A stretch of DNA of 51,076 nucleotides from Candidatus Bathyarchaeota archaeon (GTDB lineage Archaea; Thermoproteota; Bathyarchaeia; 40CM-2-53-6; JALHTG01). The position numbers and the translations under genes are program-made. This document shows, in pieces, positions 7,573 through 16,495 of the stretch. Every line of letters begins with the position of its first letter. The stretch's first letter is position 1. Below the pieces are notes generated by a model. The model saw only the letters and a program-made list of their open reading frames with translations, made no database searches and was not told where the DNA came from. The stretch lies in assembly GCA_022865705.1 (NCBI GenBank), contig JALHTG010000036.1, positions 1 to 51,076 on the forward strand, in the 5' to 3' direction.

Positions 7573-9335
7573 TAGTCATGATAGATGGAGATCCACTGTG
7601 CAGAGTGCTGCACATTGATCTGTCACGGAGACGGTTCTGGGTTACTGACAGAAGAGATCTCTTTGAGAAGTATCTCGGCGGAACAGGGATAGCCATTCAG
7701 CTTCTGAAAGAGGAATGCCCTGAAGGCATAGACCCTTTCAGTCCTGACAATCCAATCATCTTCGCCGTTGGGCCATTGACCGGAGTCTTTCCAATCGCAT
7801 CCAAAACCGTTGCGATGTTCAAGTCACCTCACACTGGCAACTTGGGAGAAAGCCACGCCGGAGGCCGAAGCGCAGTCGCGATTAGAATGGCAGGGTACGG
7901 CGCGATCGTCGTGAAAGGCGCAAGTGAAACCCCAGTCTATCTAGTTGTGGAATCCGACAGGATTCATTTCCGAGATGCCTCGGCGCTCTGGGGTATGGCA
8001 AGTTTCACCGCAGGTCGGGCCTTACGGGAGAAAGAGCCCGGAGCTGGAACTAGGACCATCATGCGGATAGGCCGTGCCGGAGAACGTCTTGTTCGCTATG
8101 CCTGTGTCATCACGGAGACCTACAGGCATTTTGGAAGGCTCGGATTGGGAGCGGTCTTTGGAAGCAAGAAACTAAAGGCCATCATGGTCTGCGGCAAACG
8201 TTCACTGAAGGTCACGGACCCGGTCCAGTACCGTGAAGTGTACAGCGAGATCTTCGAATCACTTGTCAAGTCACCGGCAATGAGGAAGTATCACGACCTA
8301 GGAACAGCCATGAACGTGAACGTGCTGAATGAGGCCGGGGCCTTACCGACGAGAAATCTTGAGAAAGCGAGATTCGAATCAGCCAATGAGATCTCGGGAG
8401 AGAGATTTAGGGAGAAGCATCTGGGTCGAAGAATCGCATGCGCACATTGTCCCGTAAGCTGCGTCCATCTGGCCGCGCTAAGGGAGCCATACGAGACTGA
8501 GCCCTACTTCTACAAGACGAGAATGGTGTGCTACGACTACGAGCCTATCTATGCTCTTGGTGCCATGATTGGTGTGTCATCAACTGAAGGATTACTGAGA
8601 CTTTCTGACGAGGTGGAGGCACTGGGTCTGGATGCTATAAGCGCAGGTGTAGTTCTGGCGTGGGCCACTGAAGCCCAACAGAAGGGCCTGGTATCTGATG
8701 GCGAGTCAGGTGGGCTGAAATTGAGATGGGGTGATCATGAGACATACCTAAAGGTGCTTAGACTGATTGTTGAACAGCCCACTGATTTCTATGGAGCGCT
8801 TGCAAAGGGCGTTGACTATGCGTCATCGGTCTATGGCGGAGGCGACTTTGCCCTAGCCTTTGGCGGCAATGAGATGCCCGGCTACCACACTGGGCCCGCT
8901 GCATACATAGGCTACTTGACTGGCGCAAGGCATAGCCATCTTGACGGCGCAGGATACAGTGTGGACCAGAAACATCTCGGTTCGGCCAGCAGACAAACGG
9001 CTGACACAGTAGCCGAGGCAGTGTTCTCAGAGGAGTCGTGGAGGCAGGTTCTGTCAAGTCTGGTAATCTGCTATTTCGGCAGGGAGATCTACACTGTTGA
9101 CAATGTGCTCAAAACCCTGAGACTTGTAGGGTATGAGCTTGCGCCTGAGGATCTTGCGAAACTTGGCAGGGAAGTATTGAAGGCCAAGCATTGTTTCAAA
9201 AAGAGAGAGAGCTTCGACTTCAGAAAGCTTCGGATTCCGAAGAGAATATTGGAGACCGCCACTCCTGTAGGTCGGATCTCAGAGAGCTTCATCTCGGAAG
9301 CCATTCAGTCTTACGAAAGAAAGCTGATCGCCTAG
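7569..9335 (+). CDS. aldehyde:ferredoxin oxidoreductase (AOR) family tungsten enzyme
   Basis: A 588-residue tungstopterin enzyme oxidising an aldehyde to a carboxylate with ferredoxin. The N-terminal AOR domain has YLGGTGIA and the pterin-binding-type stretch PHTGNLGESHAGGR. The middle has the cluster ligands Cys291, Cys294 and Cys298 (CAHCPVSC) and the distal Cys501 (VICYFGR). DYEPIYALGAMIG and LGLDAISAG are typical family segments. Length is close to the usual 600. The GTG start overlaps the ferredoxin stop; an ATG 9 bases later (7578) is an alternative. Substrate is not predictable, as several paralogues with different aldehydes exist in archaea. Confidence 0.9.
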   Translation: MIVMIDGDPLCRVLHIDLSRRRFWVTDRRDLFEKYLGGTGIAIQLLKEECPEGIDPFSPDNPIIFAVGPLTGVFPIASKTVAMFKSPHTGNLGESHAGGRSAVAIRMAGYGAIVVKGASETPVYLVVESDRIHFRDASALWGMASFTAGRALREKEPGAGTRTIMRIGRAGERLVRYACVITETYRHFGRLGLGAVFGSKKLKAIMVCGKRSLKVTDPVQYREVYSEIFESLVKSPAMRKYHDLGTAMNVNVLNEAGALPTRNLEKARFESANEISGERFREKHLGRRIACAHCPVSCVHLAALREPYETEPYFYKTRMVCYDYEPIYALGAMIGVSSTEGLLRLSDEVEALGLDAISAGVVLAWATEAQQKGLVSDGESGGLKLRWGDHETYLKVLRLIVEQPTDFYGALAKGVDYASSVYGGGDFALAFGGNEMPGYHTGPAAYIGYLTGARHSHLDGAGYSVDQKHLGSASRQTADTVAEAVFSEESWRQVLSSLVICYFGREIYTVDNVLKTLRLVGYELAPEDLAKLGREVLKAKHCFKKRESFDFRKLRIPKRILETATPVGRISESFISEAIQSYERKLIA

Positions 9336-9358
9336 TCAATCGTTTGCGATCCAGTTTC

Positions 9359-9540
9359 TCACGGTGTGATTAGTACCTTGATGCTTTGACCTGCCCTGTG
9401 GACATCGATTGCCTTGTTGATCTCCTTTACTCTGAGTTGTTGTGTGAGCAGGATGTCAGGCCGGACCTGCTTCCTATACATTGATGGCGCGCGCTACGTT
9501 CCGCTGTTGAACCTTAAGAGTATGTCGCGCCTTCGCATCT
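9359..9540 (-). pseudogene. remnant of zinc-dependent alcohol dehydrogenase (MDR) C-terminus
   Basis: On the minus strand the codons ending at the TGA (9359-9361) read RPDILLTQQLRVKEINKAID and then VHRAGQSIKVLITP. This is the typical last 35 residues of medium-chain alcohol dehydrogenases, where a helix LxEINxAxD is followed by IRxVLTP. Further upstream on that strand the reading is interrupted by stops, and I find no cofactor-binding or zinc-ligand region, so only a decayed 3' end remains. The rest of the gap to 9648 shows nothing I can assign. Confidence 0.5.
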
Positions 9541-9648
9541 GGTTTGTCCTTGAGCATTTCCAAAGGAGGGATTGATGTCCGAGTACTCTGTAGCGTGAAA
9601 AGGGATTTCGAAACTTGAGCCAAATGTTATATCAGATGCAAGTCATAG

Positions 9649-10607
9649 TTGGAACTGGGAGACCTTCGAGTCTTGATTAGGGATGCTTCCAAGGCTCTTG
9701 AGCGAATAGGTCTACCCGGCAGAACCTCTACGAGCTTCCCACGTCAACAAAGAGATTCCCAGACGGTTGTCATTGGCGCGTTGAGATCTCGGGTGTTGAA
9801 CGACCCTCCACTCTAAGAGCCATTATTGATGAATCTGACAGGACGAGTGTGCCAGTTCATCGTCTAATCAGCACGGTGATGGGATCAACACTTCTTTCCA
9901 GAAGCGAACTACAGGAATTCTCTCAGCTTGCGGCCGACGCAAAGATGGAAGTAATACTGACCCCCGGCCCGAGAGCTACTTGGGATATTGGAAGACAGGT
10001 CGCGACTCCCGAAGGTGCTTTGTCTGGGATTCGTTTCCGAGGAGCAGACCAATTGGCGTACGTGATAGCCGACATAAGGAGATCAATAGATCTGGGATTC
10101 CGAGGATTCTTAATAGTGGACGAAGGGTTGCTTTGGGCACTTAATGAACTGAGAAAGATCGGTGAAATCCCCAAAGATGTCAAATTCAAGGTTTCAATAT
10201 TCGCAGGTCACGCAAACCCTGCAGGTGCCAAGCTTCTTCAAAGTCTCGGAGCGGACACGTTCAACCCAGTAGCTGACCTAACCCTTCCAATGATCTCAGC
10301 CATAAGAAAAGCAGTTGACATCCCAATCGATATTCACGTGCAGTTGCTCGACTCATGGGGAGGTTTCATCAGGTTTTATGATTGCCCTGAACTTGCAAGG
10401 ATAGCCGCTCCATGCTACTTGAAAATCGAACCCGGCACGAGTATTTCCTCTCTGTATAGGCCTTGGGTCAGCCCTGACAGCTTGGCCTTCTTCGGTCGAG
10501 AAAAGGTCAAGCAAGCTGGAATAGTCAAAGAACTAGTCGAAAAGAACTATCCAGAGGCAAAACTGTCGGGTAAAGGTCCGAGCGACCTTGCAACTCCAAA
10601 GCCCTAG
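9649..10607 (+). pseudogene. U32-peptidase-like TIM-barrel protein, frameshifted
   Basis: From a GTG at 9849 the protein is open to 10607 (252 residues). In-frame upstream codons already read LYELPTSTKRFPDGCHWRVE and VERPSTLRAIIDES, which match the N-terminal part of a family often annotated as U32 peptidases. Further upstream the matching sequence (LELGDLRVLIRDASKALERI, starting at a TTG at 9649) lies in another frame, so a one-base shift occurs near 9710-9725. Barrel motifs include GPRATWDIG, FRGADQLAYVI, VDEGLLWALNELR and FAGHANPAGAK. It is next to a decayed dehydrogenase, so genuine decay is likely; sequencing error is possible. Confidence 0.5.
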
Positions 10608-10783
10608 CCTTCAAGGATAGCTGGCGCCAGTGTGTGGACACCTTTTGTCTGATCGTTAGAATGCTCTACTGGACTGGTTCTTTGAAAATGTACTTGGGCG
10701 AACAACTGGAATGCATGAAGCAATTCGAGGTTTAATGCTTATACGTATGGCCGGCAGGTTGCTTTTCAGCCCGGAAATGTCGC

Positions 10784-10937
10784 AGCCCGGTGGAGGAGAC
10801 TGGTGGCTCCGCCGAGTGTAGCGGACTGCAGGGATTCCTGCCCGCACAAGCATGACGTAGCCTTGAGTTGCGGGCTTTGGTTCCCTTCGAGGAGAAGAGA
10901 CCCGCTGACGGGAGTTCGAATCTCCCCCGGGCTACCA
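10784..10937 (+). tRNA. tRNA-Gln (UUG) with two introns
   Basis: Acceptor AGCCCGG (10784-10790) pairs with CCGGGCT (10927-10933). A1-U72 is typical of archaeal tRNA-Gln. The D arm is 10791-10809, anticodon stem GCGGG/CCCGC at 10870-10874/10901-10905, anticodon TTG at 10877-10879, T arm 10910-10926, and CCA is encoded. A 19-nt intron (10881-10899) sits at the canonical 37/38 site. It has a full BHB: exon CTTT with intron GAAG as central helix, TCC/GGA as intron helix, and 3-nt bulges on both sides. A second insert of about 59 nt (10811-10869) separates positions 26 and 27; its exact ends are uncertain. Removing both gives a 76-nt cloverleaf. A TATA-like TGCTTATACGT lies at 10736-10746. Confidence 0.85.
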
Positions 10938-11032
10938 TCTTGCATGTACCTTTGCTGTGAGTCTCGGAGGCATGGTATGCTTTTGTAGCGGTCTAGAGCA
11001 ACAAGTGAGCTTCATAGCTTGGATGGAATGAA

Positions 11033-12256
11033 ATGGAGAGAGTCCAGAGCGCGGATTCAGCAGGTTCCAGCAGAAATAGAATGCTTTTGTTTTCTTACAA
11101 TGCTCTGGTTGGTCTGCCTGGAGGTTACTCGCAGGTTGTACTTCCAATATATCTCAAATTGATTGGGATATCGCCTGTCTTTGTAGGTATCCTTACCACG
11201 ATCTCTCTCTTGGCGACATCGATTCTCCTTGTTCCATTCGGAATTCTTTCAGATCGATACGGTCGAAGATTGTTTCTGATCTTGGGAAGTGTGCTCTCGG
11301 CGATTTCATGGGCTATTATGGCCATAACAACAGATTTCTCGGTTATTGCCGTCTCTAGAGCAATCATGGGAACCGGGAACGCGCTAACTTCAGCCCCGTT
11401 CAACGCGGCGTTAGCAGATGTTTCCTCAGACGAAGACAGAACCAGGGTATTCAGTATTTCGTCGTTCGTCTCTCAAATTGCTTCGACTGGAGGAGCCTTG
11501 GTCAGTGGTATGCCTGAGGCCTTACAGATGAGGCTTGGCTTTGAGATAGTCTCCTCCTATAGGCCACCTTTTCTACTTGCATGTCTCATCTCCGTCGCGG
11601 GGACAGGGCTCTTGCTTCTGTTCAAAGAGAGTCACAAGAGAAGGAAATCTGTGAAGGTTCGCTTTCAATCCATAAGAAGAGTCCTCGTCTATGCGCTTAC
11701 AAGAGGAGTGATCGGTTTCGGCGCTGGCTTCGTAATTCCTCTCTTTTCGCTTTGGTTCTATCTCCGTTTCGGAGTGGGAGGGCCGGTGTTGGGTCCACTT
11801 TTCGCGATCTCAAATGCAACACTAGCTTTCTCTTATCTGATCTCATCCAAACTTGCAGGCGCGATCGGAAGCGTCAGAAGTCTGGTTCTCTGTCAAGCGT
11901 TGGCGATCATGCTACTGGTGGCGATACCGGAATCAACGGATTACGTCATCGTATCCATTCTCTATGTGGCTAGAAACTTCTTGATGAATATGTCTTCTCC
12001 GATAGAGACCTCATTCATAATGGGCATTGTCAGACCAGAGGAAAGAGCGTCAGCATCTGCTCTCGCCGGAACTGCTTCGAACATCAGCCGTGCCGTGAGT
12101 CCTAGCTTCGGCGGGTACTTCATGAGCAATGTTTCTCTCTCCGTACCTTTCTACATAACGGCAGCATTGTACGCCACCTCTACAACGATTTTCTATGTTG
12201 CTTTCAGAAACGTGAAGGTATCCGGAGAAACACACGGAAGATTTCCAACAAAGTAG
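11033..12256 (+). CDS. MFS transporter
   Basis: A 407-residue major facilitator with about 12 hydrophobic segments. The loop between helices 2 and 3 carries the hallmark GILSDRYGRR. A basic central loop around residues 200-215 (ESHKRRKSVK) separates the two six-helix halves. It starts at an ATG and is monocistronic, directly downstream of tRNA-Gln. The sequence resembles drug/sugar efflux-type MFS members but gives no substrate. Confidence 0.85.
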   Translation: MERVQSADSAGSSRNRMLLFSYNALVGLPGGYSQVVLPIYLKLIGISPVFVGILTTISLLATSILLVPFGILSDRYGRRLFLILGSVLSAISWAIMAITTDFSVIAVSRAIMGTGNALTSAPFNAALADVSSDEDRTRVFSISSFVSQIASTGGALVSGMPEALQMRLGFEIVSSYRPPFLLACLISVAGTGLLLLFKESHKRRKSVKVRFQSIRRVLVYALTRGVIGFGAGFVIPLFSLWFYLRFGVGGPVLGPLFAISNATLAFSYLISSKLAGAIGSVRSLVLCQALAIMLLVAIPESTDYVIVSILYVARNFLMNMSSPIETSFIMGIVRPEERASASALAGTASNISRAVSPSFGGYFMSNVSLSVPFYITAALYATSTTIFYVAFRNVKVSGETHGRFPTK

Positions 12257-12436
12257 GAGTCTTTCCGAAACAGGTTTTATCACCCAGTTTCCTTTCTTTC
12301 TCGTCCGTTCTCCAGTCGACAGGTTGCTCTCGATGGCAGTCGCCTAGGTCATGCCCTGACGAAAGAACAATCCACTCGAGAACTCAGATGTTGTTATAAG
12401 GTGGGGGAATGCAAACCGCTGTACAGGGTGAGTCGA

Positions 12437-13264
12437 ATGAAGGTCTTCATCTCAGTTGATCTGGAAGGAATCTCTGGCGTAGTTCATGAAGAGCATACGC
12501 GGCGCGATGGGAGAGAGCACGATAGAGCAAGGAAGCTGATGACTGGAGAAGCGAATGCAGCCATTTCCGGTGCCTTGGAGGCGGGGGCGTCAGAAGTGGT
12601 TGTCAACGATTCACACGGCACAATGAGAAACCTGATTCCTGAAGAACTTCACGAAGAAGCAAAACTGATCACTGGTTCAACGAAGCCTCTGAGCATGATG
12701 CAAGGCATAGACTTGGGTTTCGATGCAGCGTTCCTCGTCGGATATCATGCAAGGAGAGGTACGCTTCGCGCTATTCTTGACCACACATATTCAGGCGCAA
12801 CTGTCAGTAGCTTTGTGGTCAACGGCCAGGAATTCGGAGAGACCGGTATGAACGCCGCTATCGCAGGGTGCTTCGATGTCCCCATAGTTCTTGTCACAGG
12901 AGATTCTGCGGTCACAAGTGAAGCGAGGAGCCTCTTGGGGAATGTGGAGACTGTTACAGTCAAGGAAGCGTTCAGTAGGTGGTCAGCAAAATGCCTGCAT
13001 CCAAACAAGGCCAGACAGATGATTAGGCAAGGAGCGATTTCAGCCCTCAAAAGGAGAAGCGAGATACGTCCTTTCAAACTGAAGCCTCCATTTGAGCTTC
13101 GGGTTGAGTTGATGAATGTAGGTATGGCGGATGCAGCAGGGTTGATCCCGGATGTCAAAAGGATCGCCCCCAGGGTAGTGACGTACAACTCAGACGACTT
13201 CATCAAAGTCTACAAAGCATTTCGGGTCATAGTCACTTTGGCTTCCTCAACAATTGAGCGATAA
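12437..13264 (+). CDS. M55 family D-aminopeptidase (DppA-like)
   Basis: A 275-residue zinc aminopeptidase of the DppA family, acting on D-amino-acid peptides. The N-terminus MKVFISVDLEGISGVV carries the metal-binding DxEG, and VVVNDSHGTMRNL, FLVGYHA and NGQEFGETGMNA are the other conserved blocks containing the metal and catalytic residues. A GTG at 12401 is in frame, but the family begins at the beta strand MKVFIS, so I place the start at the ATG 12437. The gene stands alone. Confidence 0.9.
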   Translation: MKVFISVDLEGISGVVHEEHTRRDGREHDRARKLMTGEANAAISGALEAGASEVVVNDSHGTMRNLIPEELHEEAKLITGSTKPLSMMQGIDLGFDAAFLVGYHARRGTLRAILDHTYSGATVSSFVVNGQEFGETGMNAAIAGCFDVPIVLVTGDSAVTSEARSLLGNVETVTVKEAFSRWSAKCLHPNKARQMIRQGAISALKRRSEIRPFKLKPPFELRVELMNVGMADAAGLIPDVKRIAPRVVTYNSDDFIKVYKAFRVIVTLASSTIER

Positions 13265-13316
13265 AGGTCCGGCGACCCGAGTCTCTGTGCTGGCCTTTGG
13301 CAGAGATTTCTAGCTC

Positions 13317-13592
13317 TTAGCCTGCACCAAGATTGAAAGGTTTCCCCTCTTTCAAGATCTTCTCTGGAATCTTCTCCTTGTATTTCTTGAGAAACTCTAC
13401 ATCCTCGTTTTTCTCTCGGAGTTCATCTGGTAACATGTGCGGAATTTCCTCAATTATCGGATAGAACCGGTTACATTTTGGACACACCAGCAGGCCCTCA
13501 ACTATCTCATCTTTCTCTTCGAAGACGTGAAGCTCCAACGGATGATGCTTGTCAATGGGGCATGCTAGAATATCCATCAACCATTTCTTCAA
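13317..13592 (-). CDS. Trm112-like small zinc protein
   Basis: A 91-residue Trm112/UPF0434-type protein: MDILACPIDKHHPL at the start, then LLVCPKCNRFYPIIEEIPHM, giving CPID...CPKC zinc ligands and the family IPxML end of the fold, followed by an acidic-basic helix. In archaea Trm112 activates methyltransferases acting on tRNA and release factor. Longer variants lie beside sugar-metabolism genes, as here next to a UDP-sugar dehydrogenase, so its partner is uncertain. It may be cotranscribed after the dehydrogenase, on the same strand 55 bases away. Confidence 0.8.
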   Translation of the reverse strand: MKKWLMDILACPIDKHHPLELHVFEEKDEIVEGLLVCPKCNRFYPIIEEIPHMLPDELREKNEDVEFLKKYKEKIPEKILKEGKPFNLGAG

Positions 13593-13647
13593 TGTGATAG
13601 ACCCCTCTCATACATACGAGTAAGATGATATACCCCTTTCTGTGACC

Positions 13648-15030
13648 CTACTTTGTCCATATTCCTTGGCCCACGCCCCGATAGATCGCTCTACTCTTTT
13701 CAGCCTGCACTGAATCAACCAGATGAGTACAATCAACAATCACCGGAGAACGCCCCATCAACGCAGCCAACTCCCTAGCATCTAGCTTCTTGAACTCGTC
13801 GTGAGCCACGACGATTATCACGCAGTCTGCTTTCTCTATGGCCTTCTTCAAAGTAGGTTCTGCACGGTATCCAAATCTACCTATTTCGTCACAGGAGAAT
13901 CTCGGATCATAGATAGTTATCCGAGCCCCTCTTCGCTTCAAGAGAGAAAGCAGTTCAAAAGAAGGTGAATATCGCACCTCCTTTACATTTGGTCTGTACG
14001 ATATCCCGAGGACAGTCACTCTACCCCTTCTCAGCGACTTTCCAATTGACTTTAGCCCGTCCGCAGCTAGGCCCACAATATGCCGAGGCATGTCTTCGTT
14101 TATTGATCTGGATGCTTTCACGATTTTCAGTTTCGCGCCATGAGATCTTGCCTCATCCAAGAGCATGTACGGGTAGACTGGGAGGCAGTGTCCGCCAACA
14201 CCTGCTCCCGGTATGAGCAGATGAGAATAAGGTTGGGAGTTTGCTGCAGCCATTGCCTCCATGTAGTCTATTCCTGCTTTCTCGCAAAAGATCGCGAATT
14301 CGTTAGCCAATCCGATATTTACGTCTCTGTAGATTGTCTCGAACAGTTTTGTGGCCTCCGCTGTCCTAATGTTCCGAACTTTGATCAATTCGCCTTCTGT
14401 CATCGCTGAAAGTATCGCGCAGGTTGAGTCAAGACTCTTCTTATCAATGCCGGCTACTACTCTATTGTAATTTTGAAGATCGGTTAAGGCTCTTCCTCCC
14501 ATGGCTCTTAGCGGGCTGTATCCCACACCGAAATCTTCTCCCGCCTTCAATCCAGAATGCTTTTCCAGAATGCTCCTAGTGATCCGTTCGGTGACTCCTG
14601 GCCCACAAGTGCCTGTGAATATAATCAGAGAGCCCTTATGCATTCCCTTACTGATTTCCTTGCACACATTCTCAATTGCAGAATAATCTGGTTTCTTTGA
14701 CTGGTCAATCAATGTTGGGACGACTATGACTATTGCGTCACTCTGAGACGAAGCCTCCTCTATCTTCGTCGTTGCCTTGAACTTTCCCGAGCGCATATGT
14801 TTCTTTACGAGTCGTTCAAGACCGGGCTCATCGAGATGCGATGTTCCTTTGTTAAGTCTCTCGACAACACTCGGGTTTATGTCGACTCCTACAACCTTAG
14901 CTCCAGCCTCCGCCAAGAGGCATGCTGTCGGAAGCCCCATCCATCCTAATCCGACAACAGCAATAGAAATGTCACCTCTTGCCAGAAGTCTCTTCAATTC
15001 CTCTGGTGGTAGTTCTAACAGGTTGACCAA
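13648..15030 (-). CDS. nucleotide-sugar dehydrogenase (UDP-ManNAc/UDP-GlcNAc dehydrogenase family)
   Basis: A 460-residue two-step NAD-dependent UDP-sugar 6-dehydrogenase for surface glycans. The Rossmann motif VVGLGWMGLPTACLLAEAG is near residue 25, VPTLID lies further on, and the catalytic cysteine is in GAGVGGHCLPVYPYM. The central helix KLFETIYRDVNIGLANEFAI supplies the usual lysine and asparagine. The segment that normally reads SPER is SPLR here (VGYSPLRAMGGRAL), so the family glutamate is replaced by leucine. The C-terminal UDP-binding domain includes VLGISYRPNVKEVR. It is divergent from the DUF354 gene. Confidence 0.88.
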   Translation of the reverse strand: MVNLLELPPEELKRLLARGDISIAVVGLGWMGLPTACLLAEAGAKVVGVDINPSVVERLNKGTSHLDEPGLERLVKKHMRSGKFKATTKIEEASSQSDAIVIVVPTLIDQSKKPDYSAIENVCKEISKGMHKGSLIIFTGTCGPGVTERITRSILEKHSGLKAGEDFGVGYSPLRAMGGRALTDLQNYNRVVAGIDKKSLDSTCAILSAMTEGELIKVRNIRTAEATKLFETIYRDVNIGLANEFAIFCEKAGIDYMEAMAAANSQPYSHLLIPGAGVGGHCLPVYPYMLLDEARSHGAKLKIVKASRSINEDMPRHIVGLAADGLKSIGKSLRRGRVTVLGISYRPNVKEVRYSPSFELLSLLKRRGARITIYDPRFSCDEIGRFGYRAEPTLKKAIEKADCVIIVVAHDEFKKLDARELAALMGRSPVIVDCTHLVDSVQAEKSRAIYRGVGQGIWTK

Positions 15031-15170
15031 TCAAGGGGCCTCCTAGCACAGTGCCCTCCTCTCACATTTATTGCTTTAGGGAACAAACGGCATCTATTTT
15101 CCATATCTTTGTAACAAACAATGTTCTAAACAAGATTGATAGGTCGACAGTGTGTAACTAGAATGTCCAC

Positions 15171-16238
15171 GTGGAGCTAGATGAATTGAGACTGTGGATC
15201 GACATACTCACACCAAAACAGGTCAACTTCTTTGCGCCCCTTATCAGACGACTTTCACAACGAGGGAAGAAGCCTCTCGTAACCACTCGGCAGTATCGAG
15301 AAGTAAATGAGTTGATGGAGATACGGAAGATCTCTGCGCTAAAAGTCGGAGAACATGGAGGCGGTATTCTCAAGACAAAATTGATCTCAAGTGCGGAAAG
15401 GATCAAACGTCTGGCTGTCTTGTTGTCTAGCCAGAAGTGCGACATTGCTCTTTCCTTCTCCTCTCCAGAAGCAGCTCGCGTTGCCTACGGTCTTTCGATT
15501 CCACACTACTGCATCAGTGACTCCCCCCATGCCGAAGCAGCGTCCCGACTCACAATACCTCTTTCCAAAATGCTATTCACACCTAAGGCAGTTCCAATGG
15601 ACGCATGGAGAAACTATGGCATAGATGAGGACCGCATAGTGAGGTACAACGCACTAGATCCGATTGTCTGGCTCAGGGGTTTCAGACCTAACCCAAAAAT
15701 ACTTGACGAACTAGGTTTGGATGATTCTCTACCAATCATCACCATAAGACCTGAGGAGATCCAAGCATCTTACCTTCTCAGGTACAGTTCAGACAAGCCT
15801 CTATCAGCTCTGGTGGCCCGAGCCCTAAGGCAAGAACTGCCTCACAGTCAAGTGGTCCTGATACCTCGATACGATCTGGCTCCATCAACCAAGAAACTCG
15901 TGGGCAGGTCGATTGTTGTGGCTGATCACGCAATCGACGCAACAAGCTTACTCCACTACTCTCACGTCTTTCTCGGAGGAGGAGGAACCATGACGACTGA
16001 AGCAGCCCTACTCGGAATCCCCTCAGTATCTTTCTACCCAGCGTCACCTACGTATGTGGAGAGATACCTAACTAGGCTGCGTCTTATCACAAGAATCGGA
16101 GATCTAGAAAGAATCGTAAAGTATGTGATTCGCATTCTTGGCGATGAGGCCCAGAAAGAAACCTTGAAAGCCGCATCAAGAAGGATCCGATCCAAGATGG
16201 AGGATCCTATGGCAGTTATCGAAAAACATTTGAGATGA
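15171..16238 (+). CDS. DUF354 (COG1817) GT-B-fold protein
   Basis: A 355-residue protein of the DUF354 family, which resembles UDP-GlcNAc 2-epimerases and GT-B glycosyltransferases. It begins LRLWIDILTPKQVNFFAPLI, has HYCISDSPHAEA in the middle, and a nucleotide-sugar-type loop HVFLGGGGTMTTEAALLGIP near residue 275. The GTG at 15171 is the earliest useful start. A TTG at 15183 is an alternative only 4 codons later. It lies between the sugar dehydrogenase and the GPT operon, which suggests cell-surface glycan synthesis. The reaction is not established for this family. Confidence 0.8.
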   Translation: MELDELRLWIDILTPKQVNFFAPLIRRLSQRGKKPLVTTRQYREVNELMEIRKISALKVGEHGGGILKTKLISSAERIKRLAVLLSSQKCDIALSFSSPEAARVAYGLSIPHYCISDSPHAEAASRLTIPLSKMLFTPKAVPMDAWRNYGIDEDRIVRYNALDPIVWLRGFRPNPKILDELGLDDSLPIITIRPEEIQASYLLRYSSDKPLSALVARALRQELPHSQVVLIPRYDLAPSTKKLVGRSIVVADHAIDATSLLHYSHVFLGGGGTMTTEAALLGIPSVSFYPASPTYVERYLTRLRLITRIGDLERIVKYVIRILGDEAQKETLKAASRRIRSKMEDPMAVIEKHLR

Positions 16239-16240
16239 TA

Positions 16241-16495
16241 TCATCGATGCCTCTTCAAGTTTCTCCAGAGGTAGACACTCGCAAGCTTCTGCCAAATGAG
16301 GAGCCACGCAATACCAACTGCCGCACCTAACAGAACTCTCAAAACGCCTACGACTCCCATCGGGAATTCGCTTGCAGATGACAGAGTGAATTCAAAGATC
16401 AATCTGAATATTGCAAAAAGACCGAAAACTATCGTCAGCCAGGCAACAATAACCAATCCGATGAGGGATACCAATCTTCTCAACGTCAGTCTCAC
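16241..16495 (-). CDS. small two-helix membrane protein
   Basis: An 84-residue protein with two hydrophobic segments (about residues 9-32 and 46-68), a basic N-terminus (MRLTLRRL) and a basic C-terminus (LWRNLKRHR). I do not recognise the family. It overlaps the end of the GPT-type transferase by 4 bases and converges with the DUF354 gene 2 bases away. Coupling suggests it is an accessory membrane subunit of the glycan pathway, which is inference. Confidence 0.6.
   Translation of the reverse strand: MRLTLRRLVSLIGLVIVAWLTIVFGLFAIFRLIFEFTLSSASEFPMGVVGVLRVLLGAAVGIAWLLIWQKLASVYLWRNLKRHR

Noticed and set aside
10822-10832. tRNA-Cys-like anticodon loop (GGACTGCAGG) inside the tRNA-Gln gene
   Set aside because: The matching 3' stem strand is absent, while GCGGG-CTTTGGA-CCCGC gives a perfect Gln anticodon arm. 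It is intron sequence.
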